From: Methylobacillus sp. MM3
GTDB taxonomy: Bacteria > Pseudomonadota > Gammaproteobacteria > Burkholderiales > Methylophilaceae
Assembly: GCF_001645185.1 (NCBI RefSeq)
Contig: NZ_LXTQ01000002.1
Span: 1 to 52,548 of the forward strand
DNA: 52,548 nucleotides
Reading direction: 5' to 3'
Below the pieces are notes generated by a model. The model was not told the origin of the DNA and did no database searches. It saw nothing but the letters and a program-made list of their open reading frames with translations. Each line of letters starts with the position of its first letter. Position 1 is the stretch's first letter. The translations under genes were made by a program, and so were the position numbers. Positions 11,987-23,959 of the stretch are shown piece after piece.

Positions 11987-12751
11987 TCAGCCGAGATGGT
12001 TGGCGATAGCGACGAACTGCGCCACCGCGAGATTTTCCGCGCGCAGTTGCGGATCAATGCCGAGTGTGGCAAAGCCTGCGTCGTCGAGTAGGCCTTTGAG
12101 CGTATTGCGCAGCGTCTTGCGGCGCTGGCCGAAGGCGGCGGTGACAATTCTTCCCAACAAGGCTTCGTCTTTGGCCGGATGCGGTAGCGTGGCATAAGGC
12201 ACGGCGCGGACAAAGGCGGATTCCACCTTGGGCGGCGGGTCGAAGGCTTCCGGCGGGACGGTAAACAGGTATTCCATCTGCAGTTTGTATTGCAGCATCA
12301 CCGACAACCGTCCGTATTCCGGCGTGGAGGGTGCAGCCACCATGCGTTCCACCACTTCTTTTTGCAGCATGAAATGCATGTCGACGATGTGCCCGACATT
12401 TTCCAGCAAATGGAACAGGATAGGCGTGGAGATGTTGTAGGGCAGATTGCCGACGACACGAATGTTTTCGCCCAGCGACGCAAAGTCGAACTTCAGCGCA
12501 TCGACGTTGTGGATGGTGATTTTCCCTGCCGGGTAATGCTTCTGCATCCAGGCGACGATGTCGCGGTCGAGTTCCACGGTGTGGAGATGATGTAATCGCT
12601 GCAGCAAAGGCTGAGTCATGGCTCCGAGGCCGGGGCCGATTTCGACCATGATGTCCTCGGGCTGAGGCCGGATGGCTTCTACAAGTGAACGGATGATGTC
12701 GGCGTCGGTGAGGAAGTTCTGGCCGAAGCGTTTGCGAGGGATATGTTTCAT
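11987..12751 (-). CDS. rsmA: 16S rRNA (adenine1518-N6/adenine1519-N6)-dimethyltransferase
   Basis: The 254-residue KsgA/RsmA protein starts MKHIPRKRFGQNFLTDADII and has the SAM site VEIGPGLGAMTQPLL and catalytic motif NLPYNIS. It dimethylates two adjacent adenines near the 3' end of 16S rRNA during small-subunit assembly. pdxA-rsmA adjacency (44-base gap) is the usual proteobacterial arrangement; here adk follows, not apaG-apaH as in enterics. Confidence 0.97.
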   Translation of the reverse strand: MKHIPRKRFGQNFLTDADIIRSLVEAIRPQPEDIMVEIGPGLGAMTQPLLQRLHHLHTVELDRDIVAWMQKHYPAGKITIHNVDALKFDFASLGENIRVVGNLPYNISTPILFHLLENVGHIVDMHFMLQKEVVERMVAAPSTPEYGRLSVMLQYKLQMEYLFTVPPEAFDPPPKVESAFVRAVPYATLPHPAKDEALLGRIVTAAFGQRRKTLRNTLKGLLDDAGFATLGIDPQLRAENLAVAQFVAIANHLG

Positions 12752-12795
12752 CCCGGCATTCTACTGGACGAAGTGGTGGATCGTCAGCGTGACGA

Positions 12796-13728
12796 TCAGT
12801 TTCGCTTTGCTAGCGCAATGGCAAGCTCGATCGCTGCATACAAGCTTCCCGCATCTGCTTTACCCGTGCCGGCCAAATCCAGTGCCGTGCCATGATCTAC
12901 CGAGGTGCGAATGATCGGCAATCCCAGCGTGACATTGACGCCCCCTCCGAAACTTGCATGCTTGAGCACGGTGAGGCCCTGGTCGTGGTACATCGCGAGA
13001 AATGCATCGCAGCTCTTGATGTTGTGCTGGCTGAACATGGTATCGGCCGGGAGCGGGCCGTTCAGATTCATTCCTTCTCCTCGCAGCTTGTCGAGCACGG
13101 GGATGAGTGTGTCGATTTCTTCCATGCCCAGATGTCCGCCTTCGCCGGCATGGGGGTTCAGGCCTGCCACATGAATGCAAGGTTGGGCGATACCGAAACG
13201 ATGCACCAGATCGTGATGCAGGATACGTAGCGTGGTTTCCAGACTTTCCTGAGTGATGGCGTCCGGCACTTCTCGTATGGGCATGTGGATGGTTGCAAGG
13301 GCGACGCGCATTCCGCCGCCGACCAGCATCATCACGACGTCCCGGGTGCCGGTCAGTTCAGCGAGGAATTCGGTGTGGCCGGTGAAAGGTACGCCAGCAT
13401 CGTTAATGATGCCTTTGTGTACGGGAGCGGTAACCATGGCGTCGAACTCGCCGGCCAGGCAGCCTTTTACGGCATGGGTCAGCGTTTCCAGCACATAGCG
13501 GCCGTTGGAGGTGTTGAGTGTTCCGGGAACGGCTGGAGTGGCAAGCGGAATATGGTGAACGCGTAGCCCTTTGAGCGGCAGACCGAGCAGGCTGGCGCGT
13601 GCTTCAATCAGCGAGCGGTCGGCAATGACGGTGATGTCAGCCGGCGGATTCTGCGCCAGCATTGCGCAGAGGTCGGGACCGATGCCAGCAGGTTCGCCGG
13701 CGGTCAGGGCGATGCGGGGTCTGATCAC
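12796..13728 (-). CDS. pdxA: 4-hydroxythreonine-4-phosphate dehydrogenase
   Basis: PdxA oxidises 4-phosphohydroxy-L-threonine in vitamin B6 synthesis. The frame shows [13 protein letters not shown] near the start, [11 protein letters not shown] in the middle, and NPHAGEGG plus [12 protein letters not shown] toward the C-terminus, with metal-binding histidines. The frame runs upstream to a TTG at 13755, but those nine codons lie inside the inverted repeat of an inserted element. I prefer GTG at 13728, giving 310 residues and a typical N-terminus. No good ribosome-binding site is visible, perhaps because the element replaced it. Confidence 0.92.
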   Translation of the reverse strand: MIRPRIALTAGEPAGIGPDLCAMLAQNPPADITVIADRSLIEARASLLGLPLKGLRVHHIPLATPAVPGTLNTSNGRYVLETLTHAVKGCLAGEFDAMVTAPVHKGIINDAGVPFTGHTEFLAELTGTRDVVMMLVGGGMRVALATIHMPIREVPDAITQESLETTLRILHHDLVHRFGIAQPCIHVAGLNPHAGEGGHLGMEEIDTLIPVLDKLRGEGMNLNGPLPADTMFSQHNIKSCDAFLAMYHDQGLTVLKHASFGGGVNVTLGLPIIRTSVDHGTALDLAGTGKADAGSLYAAIELAIALAKRN

Positions 13729-13731
13729 CGT

Positions 13732-13990
13732 AGAGCCTGTTTCAGTAGGAAACAACTGTGCGACAGCTCTGCCTTGTGCGCAGGGTCAGGCGCAAGTCGC
13801 GCGGTTTGGTATTCCAAATAAGCGGCGAGCAACAACGCCATGCAGAGCTGCCCCTTCGGGGTATGGCACAAAAGCGCGTCTGCGGCGTTGCAACGCTTGC
13901 CAATGGGACGACCTTTGGCCGCGCGCTGCGCCTTGCATCCATCGCTTTTGTGTCATATCGCATCTGTCGTTTCCTACTGAAATAGGCTCT
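13732..13990. mobile_element. MITE-like element, 259 bp, with 22-bp terminal inverted repeats
   Basis: The ends 13732-13753 and 13969-13990 are inverted copies (AGAGCCTRTTTCAGTAGG and four more bases) with one mismatch in 22. The interior holds a second inverted pair, 13862-13876 against 13943-13957 (one mismatch in 15), and the palindrome GCGTTGCAACGC, so the transcript could fold strongly. No plausible gene is inside. It splits the normally tight surA-pdxA junction: its right end is the last base of the surA stop codon and its left end is four bases from the chosen pdxA start. No convincing target-site duplication was seen. Confidence 0.65.
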
Positions 13991-15306
13991 TAGTATTTGT
14001 CTTCGATGCGGTATTCGACATAAGCCCGGTCGCGCAACTCGCGCAGCCAGTCCTGATAGGCTTCATCCGACTTGCGGGCGCGAATTTCCTGACGTGCCTT
14101 GAGGCGTGCGGCTTCTTTGCTCATGTCCTGGCTGCGACGTTCGAGTACCTGAATCAGGTGCCAGCCGAAAGGCGACCGTACCGGCGCGCTGACCTGGCCG
14201 GGTTGAAGCTCGTTCATGGCCTTCTCGAAGTCCGGCACGGTGTCGCCTGGATTGACCCAGCCGAGTTCGCCGCCTTTGGCTGCGGTGCCGTCTTCGGAGT
14301 ACTGGCGCGCGAGTTCTGCGAAATTTCCGCCGTTCTCGATGCGTTCCTTCAAGTCTTCAAGCCGGTGTTTGGCATCGTCGTCCGAGACCACTTCGCTGGG
14401 CTTGATGAGAATGTGGCGGGCATTGGTCTGTTGCACCAGCAAGGGTGAAGACGCACCGCGGCGATTATTGAGCTTGAGGATATGGAAGCCATTGGGACTG
14501 CGTATGACCTCGGTGTTTTCACCCGACTTGAGCGGTTTCAACGCATCGACGAAAAGTTTCGGAATCTGGGTGTCGTTTTTCCAGCCTATCTTGCCGCCTT
14601 CCAGTGCATTGGGCGCATCGGAATAACGTGCGGAAACCTGTCCGAAATCCTCGCCTGCCTTCAGGCGCTGCATGGCTTCGTCGGCCTTGCTGTGCAGTTT
14701 TTGCAATTCTTCGGGAGAGCTTTCCTCCGGTGTGCGGATCAGGATGTGGGAGATATCGAATTCGTCCTTGATCTCGTTGCGCGATGCCTGCGACGTCAAC
14801 AGGTTGTCGATTTCCGCTTCCGTGACGTTGATGCGATTATCGACTTCGCGCTCGCGAAGCCGCGCCAGAATGATTTCATTACGGATGTCTTCCCGGAATT
14901 TCCGATAATTGATGCCGTCTTTTTCCAAGGCATCGCGGAATTCTCCGATGCTGAGCTTGTTCTGCTCGGCGATGCGCTCCACAGTCTTGTCGAGCTGATT
15001 GTCTTCAACGCGCAGTCCCGTCTGCGCGGCAAGCTGCAATTGCAGCCGGTCGGCGATCAGGCGTTCCAGCACCTGTTTTTCCAGAACATCCTGGGGTGGG
15101 CGTTGCGTGCCCTGCTTTTCCAGTTGGCCGAGTACGATGCGGATGCGATCCTGCAGTTCGCTATAAGTAATAACGTCGCGGTCGACCACAGCCACGATGC
15201 GGTCGATCTGGGAAACGTTATCCTCGACAGCGGAGAAGGCTGGGCCGGAAAAAATGAGGAACAAGGCGGCTGGCAGGAGAGCTGCCAATTTTGTGAATAC
15301 ATTCAT
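13990..15306 (-). CDS. surA: Periplasmic chaperone / peptidyl-prolyl isomerase SurA
   Basis: The 438-residue protein has a Sec signal peptide (cleavage likely after AFSA near residue 25). An N-terminal SurA domain starts IVAVVDRDVITYSEL, and two parvulin domains follow (FDISHILIRTPEE and TNARHILIKPSEV), each ending in a G-W-H/F-I-L type strand. It escorts outer-membrane proteins such as LptD. It lies ten bases after lptD, the conserved lptD-surA order. Its TAA stop shares its final A with the inserted repeat element downstream. Confidence 0.96.
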   Translation of the reverse strand: MNVFTKLAALLPAALFLIFSGPAFSAVEDNVSQIDRIVAVVDRDVITYSELQDRIRIVLGQLEKQGTQRPPQDVLEKQVLERLIADRLQLQLAAQTGLRVEDNQLDKTVERIAEQNKLSIGEFRDALEKDGINYRKFREDIRNEIILARLREREVDNRINVTEAEIDNLLTSQASRNEIKDEFDISHILIRTPEESSPEELQKLHSKADEAMQRLKAGEDFGQVSARYSDAPNALEGGKIGWKNDTQIPKLFVDALKPLKSGENTEVIRSPNGFHILKLNNRRGASSPLLVQQTNARHILIKPSEVVSDDDAKHRLEDLKERIENGGNFAELARQYSEDGTAAKGGELGWVNPGDTVPDFEKAMNELQPGQVSAPVRSPFGWHLIQVLERRSQDMSKEAARLKARQEIRARKSDEAYQDWLRELRDRAYVEYRIEDKY

Positions 15307-15316
15307 TTGGTTACGA

Positions 15317-17680
15317 TCAGCGAGTTTGGTCTGGGATCAAGGAGGTGTTAGTGTAGCCCGGAATGCTGCGTTTGAGCAGACTGAGCGGGCTGGTGCCGAT
15401 GGAGGTCATGCCGCCGAGTTCAAGCTGGAAAAAGAACGCATAGTTGGGGTCTTCATCGGTCGCAACCGATACACGTTGCATGACGGCGCGAGCCTGCCAG
15501 CACCCTGCATCGTACTCCACACCCGCGAGGCCTTCAATGGGGCGATCTTCGCGCAAGGAGTAGTTCCAGCGCGCGAGGCCGAACCATTGGGGAGCCAGCG
15601 GCCATTCGGAAGAAATATCAATTTGCTCCAGGCTGTCGCGCGTGAAGCGGTAGCTGAGGTTCAGGACCTTGCCGGGTTCCGGGTTGTAGCGTGCGCCGAT
15701 ATTGCTTTTGACCGATCGTTCGATATCGGTGTTGTATTGCCAGCCGGCATCGACGTTCCAGTGGTTGCGGAGACGGGCAGTGATTGCGGCAACGATGTCG
15801 GATGTGCTGCTGGTGATTTCTTCCGCGCCCGGAAGGCCGACACGGCGGTCGCTGAAATAGAAGCGCTGGCCGATGGTCGCTGCCAGTCGTTGCAAGCCGG
15901 TCTTGGAATCGATAAGACGGGTGGTCACCGCCAGCGATAATTGGTTCGCGTCATTAATGCGGTCATTGCCGGTGAACTTGTTTTCGGAGAACAGCGTGCT
16001 CAGGCTGAGGTCGGCTTCGCCGGAGTCGAAAACCGGCAGGCGCGACTGGTCGTCGTATGGCACGTAAACGTAAAAGAGGCGGGGTTCCAATGTTTGCGTG
16101 TACGTGTTTTTCACGACGCGGAAATCGCGATCGAAAAAGAGGCCGCTGTCCAGGCTGAAAATCGGCAAGGAGCGCGAATCATTGACAAATTCGGAGCTCG
16201 TGACGTTGCCGTCGTTGTCCGTCAGGGTGAAGCCGGCATTGTCCAGTTTGTAGCTTGTGTAATGCACGCCCAGCTTGGGCGTGATGTAGCCATAGGAGCG
16301 CGCCAGAGGAGCGCTGATGCTGGGATAAAGTACTGAGCGGCTGCCGGTTACGCCAGTCACCAGGGAAGTGCCCGGAGCGCTGATCATGGCTTGCGAAATG
16401 GGGGCATGATCGCTGCGATCGAATTTTGTCCATTGGCCGTACAGGTTGCCAGTCAGGTAATCCCATTCCTTTTCTCCTGCGAGCGTGAATTGCGGGAGGC
16501 GCTGATAAGGAAACGATACGTCATCCAGCGTCTGGTAACGCTCGACAAGGCCAGAAAAGCTCCAGACATCATCGCTATATGCGATATTGCCGCGCTGAGG
16601 CAGGTTCACCCGGCTGGTGGATACAATGCTGGTGGTCATGTCGGAGAAGTATTGATCGTCCGATACGCGTTCGATATGAAGATTCCCGGACCAGCCGTGT
16701 CCAAATGCATGGTTATGTACAATTTTCGCGTAGTAGCGATCCCGGTCCGCCTGGCTGTCGTTCGGCAAGAGTTCCAGGCTGTCCTCGCCTGAGTAATCCT
16801 GGCCGAGATAGCGAAACTCGCCTTGAAGCTGCGTACCGCGTTTGCTGAGATAGCGCGGCGCAATCGTGGCGTCCATGTCCGGAGCGATATTCCAGTAATA
16901 CGGAATGCTGAGTTCGACACCGCTTTTGGTCGTCGTGCCGAAGCTCGGGGCAAGGAGTCCGCTCTTGCGCTGCTTGTTGAAAGGGAAGTCGATCCAGGGT
17001 GTATAAAGGATGGGAACGCCCTTGAATTCCACGCTGGCATGCGTGGCAGTGCCTGTTTCCGTGTGGTGATCGAGCTCCAGCTCGCTCGCTCTCAAATACC
17101 AGTCGTCCACGCCGGCTTCGCAAGTGGTGTATCGGGCTTTGTAGAGGCGCTCCTTGTCCGGTCCTTCGAAAACGATGCGTTTTGCATCGCCGCGTGCGAA
17201 CCCCGTGCTGGCGCTGGGTGCAGCGGATGCACCGGGAATCCGCGATACGGTGGAATAGGCCGTCAGTCCGGCCGTATCCAAGACCGCGGGAGCCTCGGGT
17301 GTAGTGGGCTGGCGGTTGAATGTGAACACCGGCTCCTTCATTTCGCCTTCACGATCATCCATTTTGAGGCGCAACTCCGGACCGAGCACAACCAGGCCGT
17401 TTTGCTCTACGCGCGTGTTGCCAACCACGTGCAGCTCTTCGTTGAGCGTGTCGTAATCGATGCGATCGCCGAAAATGGCTTTGTCGTCCTGGCGCATTTC
17501 GGCATCGCCTGTCGCGCGCATTTTTCTGTCGAGAAACATCTCCAGATGCTGAGCCTCGATGACCATGGCCTCCGGGTTCGCGGATGTTTTGTCGGGAGAA
17601 GTTTCATCGGCAGCCCGTGCGTGCCCGATCACCATGGAGGGCAGGGCAAACAACAAGGCAATAGCGCGGTATTTCAGCAT
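15317..17680 (-). CDS. lptD: LPS-assembly outer-membrane protein LptD
   Basis: The 787-residue precursor has a signal peptide ending near HARA, a periplasmic OstA/LptA-like domain (VIEAQHLEMFLDRKMRATGDA, DYDTLNEELHVVGN), then a large beta barrel ending in an aromatic-rich strand region. Only about two cysteines remain, one after the OstA domain (TTCEAG) and one near the C-terminus (DAGCWQA), enough for one disulfide, unlike the four in E. coli. ATG 17680 is preferred over TTG 17689; neither has a strong ribosome-binding site. It works with LptE to deliver LPS to the outer leaflet. Confidence 0.95.
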   Translation of the reverse strand: MLKYRAIALLFALPSMVIGHARAADETSPDKTSANPEAMVIEAQHLEMFLDRKMRATGDAEMRQDDKAIFGDRIDYDTLNEELHVVGNTRVEQNGLVVLGPELRLKMDDREGEMKEPVFTFNRQPTTPEAPAVLDTAGLTAYSTVSRIPGASAAPSASTGFARGDAKRIVFEGPDKERLYKARYTTCEAGVDDWYLRASELELDHHTETGTATHASVEFKGVPILYTPWIDFPFNKQRKSGLLAPSFGTTTKSGVELSIPYYWNIAPDMDATIAPRYLSKRGTQLQGEFRYLGQDYSGEDSLELLPNDSQADRDRYYAKIVHNHAFGHGWSGNLHIERVSDDQYFSDMTTSIVSTSRVNLPQRGNIAYSDDVWSFSGLVERYQTLDDVSFPYQRLPQFTLAGEKEWDYLTGNLYGQWTKFDRSDHAPISQAMISAPGTSLVTGVTGSRSVLYPSISAPLARSYGYITPKLGVHYTSYKLDNAGFTLTDNDGNVTSSEFVNDSRSLPIFSLDSGLFFDRDFRVVKNTYTQTLEPRLFYVYVPYDDQSRLPVFDSGEADLSLSTLFSENKFTGNDRINDANQLSLAVTTRLIDSKTGLQRLAATIGQRFYFSDRRVGLPGAEEITSSTSDIVAAITARLRNHWNVDAGWQYNTDIERSVKSNIGARYNPEPGKVLNLSYRFTRDSLEQIDISSEWPLAPQWFGLARWNYSLREDRPIEGLAGVEYDAGCWQARAVMQRVSVATDEDPNYAFFFQLELGGMTSIGTSPLSLLKRSIPGYTNTSLIPDQTR

Positions 17681-17868
17681 GGGCTGCAAGGCGGAGGTCT
17701 TAAGTAGGGGGAATGTTTTTTATGGTGATAAAATCGCATAAATTTGGGTTTTAGGCAATGCGCGCATATGGCTCAAACCGCGTCATTTCTGGCTTCTTGT
17801 TTTTTTAATGTTATTAGACAAAGAGTTGGTCGCCGGGGCCTTGTTTCGAATTATGGAGAGCTTCAAAG

Positions 17869-20835
<2,967 letters not shown>

Positions 20836-20839
<4 letters not shown>

Positions 20840-22008
20840 AGCCAGACTACGACATTCTTGTTGTCGGCGGCGGCCCGGTTGGCGCGACGCTTGCACTGGG
20901 CTTGCGAGGATACGGGCATTCGGTTGCGCTGCTTGAGGCTCGTCACCCGAGTGCAGGCGCGCGCGATCCGCGAACCCTGGCATTATCGCAGGGGAGCCGG
21001 CTGATTCTGGAGCGCCTCGGTGTCTGGCCGGAATTGGCTTCAAACGCGACCCCAATAACTACCATCCATGTTTCCCAGCGCGGCCGTTTGGGTCGAACGA
21101 TATTGCGTGCCAGCGACGAACATCAGGAAGCCTTGGGCTATGTGTTGTCCTATGCCGATTTGAGTGCTGCGCTGGATCGCGCTTTGGCGGAGTCGCCGGA
21201 AATTGCAGTCAGATATGGTACCAGGGCGCAGGCATTGGAAACCGGTAACGACTGTGCGGTAGTCAGCGTTGAGCAGGAGGGCGCGATCAACAAGCTCAGC
21301 GCTCGCCTTGCCGTGATCGCTGACGGCGGGCGCAGCTTGAACGAACTGTCCGGTATGAAACGCGAAACGAAGGAGTATGCGCACAGCGCCCTGGTCGGGC
21401 ACGTCGAGTGCGAATTGCCGCATGGCAATATTGCATACGAGCGATTCACGCCGCTTGGGCCGGTGGCCTTGCTCCCTGAAGGCGAACGTGGCTTTGCGCT
21501 GGTCTGGACAGCCCGGCCGGAGGAGGCCGAGCGTTTGTGTGGAGCGCCTGAAACCGAGTTTCTCGAAGAATTGCATCGTCATTTCGGTGACCGCGTAGGT
21601 AAATTTCTGGAGGTTCGGGCGCGGGCGACTTTTCCTTTGCGATTGAGCACTCTGCGCCCGGTAGTACGGCCGCATCTGGCCGTCATCGGCAACGCCGCGC
21701 AAACGCTTCACCCGGTGGCCGGACAAGGGTTCAACCTCGGATTGCGCGATGCGTGGGAGTTGGCAGGTATTGCACGGAATATTCCCGGCGAGGCCGTAGG
21801 CGGCAGTGACATGCTGAAGCAATATCAATCCGGACGATGCTTGGATACAGGCGGCGGCATTTTCTTTACCGATTTTCTGGTACGGACTTTTTCCAACGAT
21901 ATTCCAGGACTGGGCCCGGTGCGCGGTGCAGGTCTGGCGATGCTGGAAATGCTGGCGCCGGCTCGGCATTTTGTCGCCCGGAAAATGAGTTTCGGAGCAA
22001 AAGGATGA
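20836..22008 (+). CDS. ubiH: UbiH-type FAD monooxygenase (ubiquinone biosynthesis)
   Basis: The 390-residue flavoprotein has the dinucleotide-binding motif ILVVGGGPVGATLALGL at the N-terminus and the second FAD motif near residue 285 (VIGNAAQTLHPVAGQGFNLG). This is the UbiH/UbiF/COQ6 family that hydroxylates the ubiquinone ring. Position after pepP matches ubiH of gammaproteobacteria. The ring position it hydroxylates cannot be fixed from sequence, since betaproteobacterial members can act at more than one carbon. The stop overlaps the next start (ATGA). Confidence 0.85.
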
Positions 22009-23180
22009 GCCTGAATCGGGATTACGACATTATCGTCGTCGGCGGCGGCCTGGTGGGCGCTGCGACGGCACTGGCGTTGGCACGCCACGGGTTGAAGATC
22101 GCCCTGGTCGAGGCCTCGCCTGAGCCGTCGTTACCGCAGGACGAAAGCTGGGACAGCCGTATTTATGCGATCAGCCCCGGCAATATGCGTTTTCTTGACT
22201 CATTGGGCGCATGGAGAACACAGGAATTGAGTCGTGTTGCCCCGATTGAGGCCATGCAAATTTGGGGCGACGAGCATGCGGAGCTGGAGTTCAGCGCATA
22301 TGAAGCGAGCGTGCCGGCCTTGGGTTATATCGTCGAAAGCCGGCAATTGCAGCATGCCTTGTGGACGCAAATGCGGCAAATATCGGAAATCGAATTGTTC
22401 TGCCCGGCGCATTGCGTCAGCCTGACATGGGAGACTTCCTGCGCGCGATTGGCGTTGTCGGATGGGACGAGTTTGTCGGCCCGGCTCATCGTCGGCGCGG
22501 ATGGCGGAAATTCATGGGTGCGTACGCAGGCCGGAGTTGGAGTCAATACTCGCGACTATGGGCAGCTGGGCGTGGTCGCCAATTTTGCGACAGGCATGCC
22601 GCCACGCAATATCGCTCGGCAATGGTTCCGCAAGGACGGAGTGCTCGCGTGGCTGCCGTTGCCGGAAAATCGCATGTCCATGGTATGGTCCACCGATCCT
22701 GCGCATGCCCGGAAATTATTGGCGATGTCGCCCACGGAGCTTGGCGCCACAGTCGCGGCGGCCGGCGGAAATTTGCTGGGCCCGCTCTCTCTGATCACTC
22801 CGGCGGCGGCCTTCCCGTTGCGCTTGCAAAACGCCGAAGTCATGGTCAAGCCCCGCTTGGCATTAGTCGGCGATGCCGCCCATCTGGTGCATCCACTCGC
22901 CGGCCAGGGAGTCAATTTGGGTTTTCACGATGTAATCGGTCTGGAAGAAACTCTCAATAACCGCAACGTCCAGGTCGATGTGGGCGATTACGCCTTGCTG
23001 CGTCGCTATGAGCGCTCGCGCAAAATGGATATTTACGCAATGCAGATCACGACGACGGGCTTGCACGCACTCTTCGGCAGCGATTTGCCGGGAGCAGGCC
23101 GCTTGCGTAATCTGGGCATGACTTTCACTAACCGCCAGCAATGGCTCAAGCGGCGCCTGATGGCGCACGCGATGATTTAA
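22005..23180 (+). CDS. Second UbiH/UbiF/UbiI-family FAD monooxygenase
   Basis: A 391-residue paralogue of the preceding protein, with DIIVVGGGLVGAATALALA at the N-terminus, the mid-protein ARLIVGADGGNSWVR and the second FAD motif LVGDAAHLVHPLAGQGVNLGF. Two family members in tandem probably divide the C1, C5 and C6 hydroxylations of ubiquinone between them. ATG 22005 overlaps the previous stop. Assigning it to UbiI, UbiF or UbiM needs a tree. Confidence 0.85.
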   Translation: MSLNRDYDIIVVGGGLVGAATALALARHGLKIALVEASPEPSLPQDESWDSRIYAISPGNMRFLDSLGAWRTQELSRVAPIEAMQIWGDEHAELEFSAYEASVPALGYIVESRQLQHALWTQMRQISEIELFCPAHCVSLTWETSCARLALSDGTSLSARLIVGADGGNSWVRTQAGVGVNTRDYGQLGVVANFATGMPPRNIARQWFRKDGVLAWLPLPENRMSMVWSTDPAHARKLLAMSPTELGATVAAAGGNLLGPLSLITPAAAFPLRLQNAEVMVKPRLALVGDAAHLVHPLAGQGVNLGFHDVIGLEETLNNRNVQVDVGDYALLRRYERSRKMDIYAMQITTTGLHALFGSDLPGAGRLRNLGMTFTNRQQWLKRRLMAHAMI

Positions 23181-23196
23181 CCAAAAGGAAACAAAA

Positions 23197-23916
23197 ATGT
23201 TGAAACGAACGATGGTCGCGCTTCTGGCAGGAGTGATGGCTGCAACTGCATGGGCGGACGAAGCATCGCTCAAGAAAACCATCGAATCGACGTATCCGAA
23301 GGTCAAGATCCAGAGCATCACCAAGACGCCCTTTTCCGGCTTGTACGAGGTGTTTCTGGATGGGCAGATTATCTATACCGACGAGAGCTTTAACTTCCTG
23401 ATCGTCGAAGGGCGTCTCGTCGACCCGAAGAGCAAGCGAGACCTGACTGCAGAGCGAATCGACGAATTGACACGCATTGATTTTTCTTCCTTGCCGCTGG
23501 AGAAAGCAATCAAGGTGGTAAAGGGAAACGGCAGCCGCAAGTTGGTCGTATTTTCAGATCCCGATTGCCCTTATTGCAAGAAGCTGGAGCAGAAGGATTT
23601 GGTCGCGCTCTCTGATGTGACTATCTACACCTTTCTTTATCCGCTGGAATCGCTGCATCCCGATGCGGCTAATAAATCCCGTGCGATCTGGTGTGCGCCT
23701 GATAAAAGCAAGGCTTGGCAGGACTGGATACTGAACGGACAGCTACCAAAGAATTCAACTGCATGCGATTCACCGATCGACGATGTTGCTCAACTCGGTA
23801 CGAAGCTCGGGATTACCAGCACCCCCACATTGATATTTTCCAATGGCAAGCGCTTATTGGGCGCATATCCTGCCAAGGAAATCGAAAAGATGATGGGAGC
23901 GGTTCCCCGCAAATAG
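23197..23916 (+). CDS. dsbC: Thiol:disulfide interchange protein DsbC
   Basis: The 239-residue protein has a signal peptide (MLKRTMVALLAGVMAATAWA), an N-terminal dimerisation domain, and a thioredoxin-fold domain with the active site C124-P-Y-C127 in FSDPDCPYCKKLE and cis-proline GITSTPTLIF. It isomerises wrong disulfides in the periplasm. It sits 16 bases after the monooxygenase gene with an AAAAGGAAAC leader, so it likely shares the transcript. Confidence 0.95.
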   Translation: MLKRTMVALLAGVMAATAWADEASLKKTIESTYPKVKIQSITKTPFSGLYEVFLDGQIIYTDESFNFLIVEGRLVDPKSKRDLTAERIDELTRIDFSSLPLEKAIKVVKGNGSRKLVVFSDPDCPYCKKLEQKDLVALSDVTIYTFLYPLESLHPDAANKSRAIWCAPDKSKAWQDWILNGQLPKNSTACDSPIDDVAQLGTKLGITSTPTLIFSNGKRLLGAYPAKEIEKMMGAVPRK

Positions 23917-23920
23917 AAAA

Positions 23921-23954
23921 GTTAAGCCGGGCATATGTACATGCCCGGCTTAAC
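23921..23954. terminator. Hairpin between convergent dsbC and pilC
   Basis: A perfect 14-bp inverted repeat (GTTAAGCCGGGCAT against its complement) with a six-base loop lies in the 43-bp gap. There is no long T-run, but the symmetry and location fit a two-way terminator. Confidence 0.7.
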
Positions 23955-23959
23955 CTTGC

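Noticed and set aside
13729-13755. TTG start for pdxA inside the terminal inverted repeat
   Set aside because: It would add nine repeat-derived residues not expected in PdxA; GTG 13728 gives the normal N-terminus.
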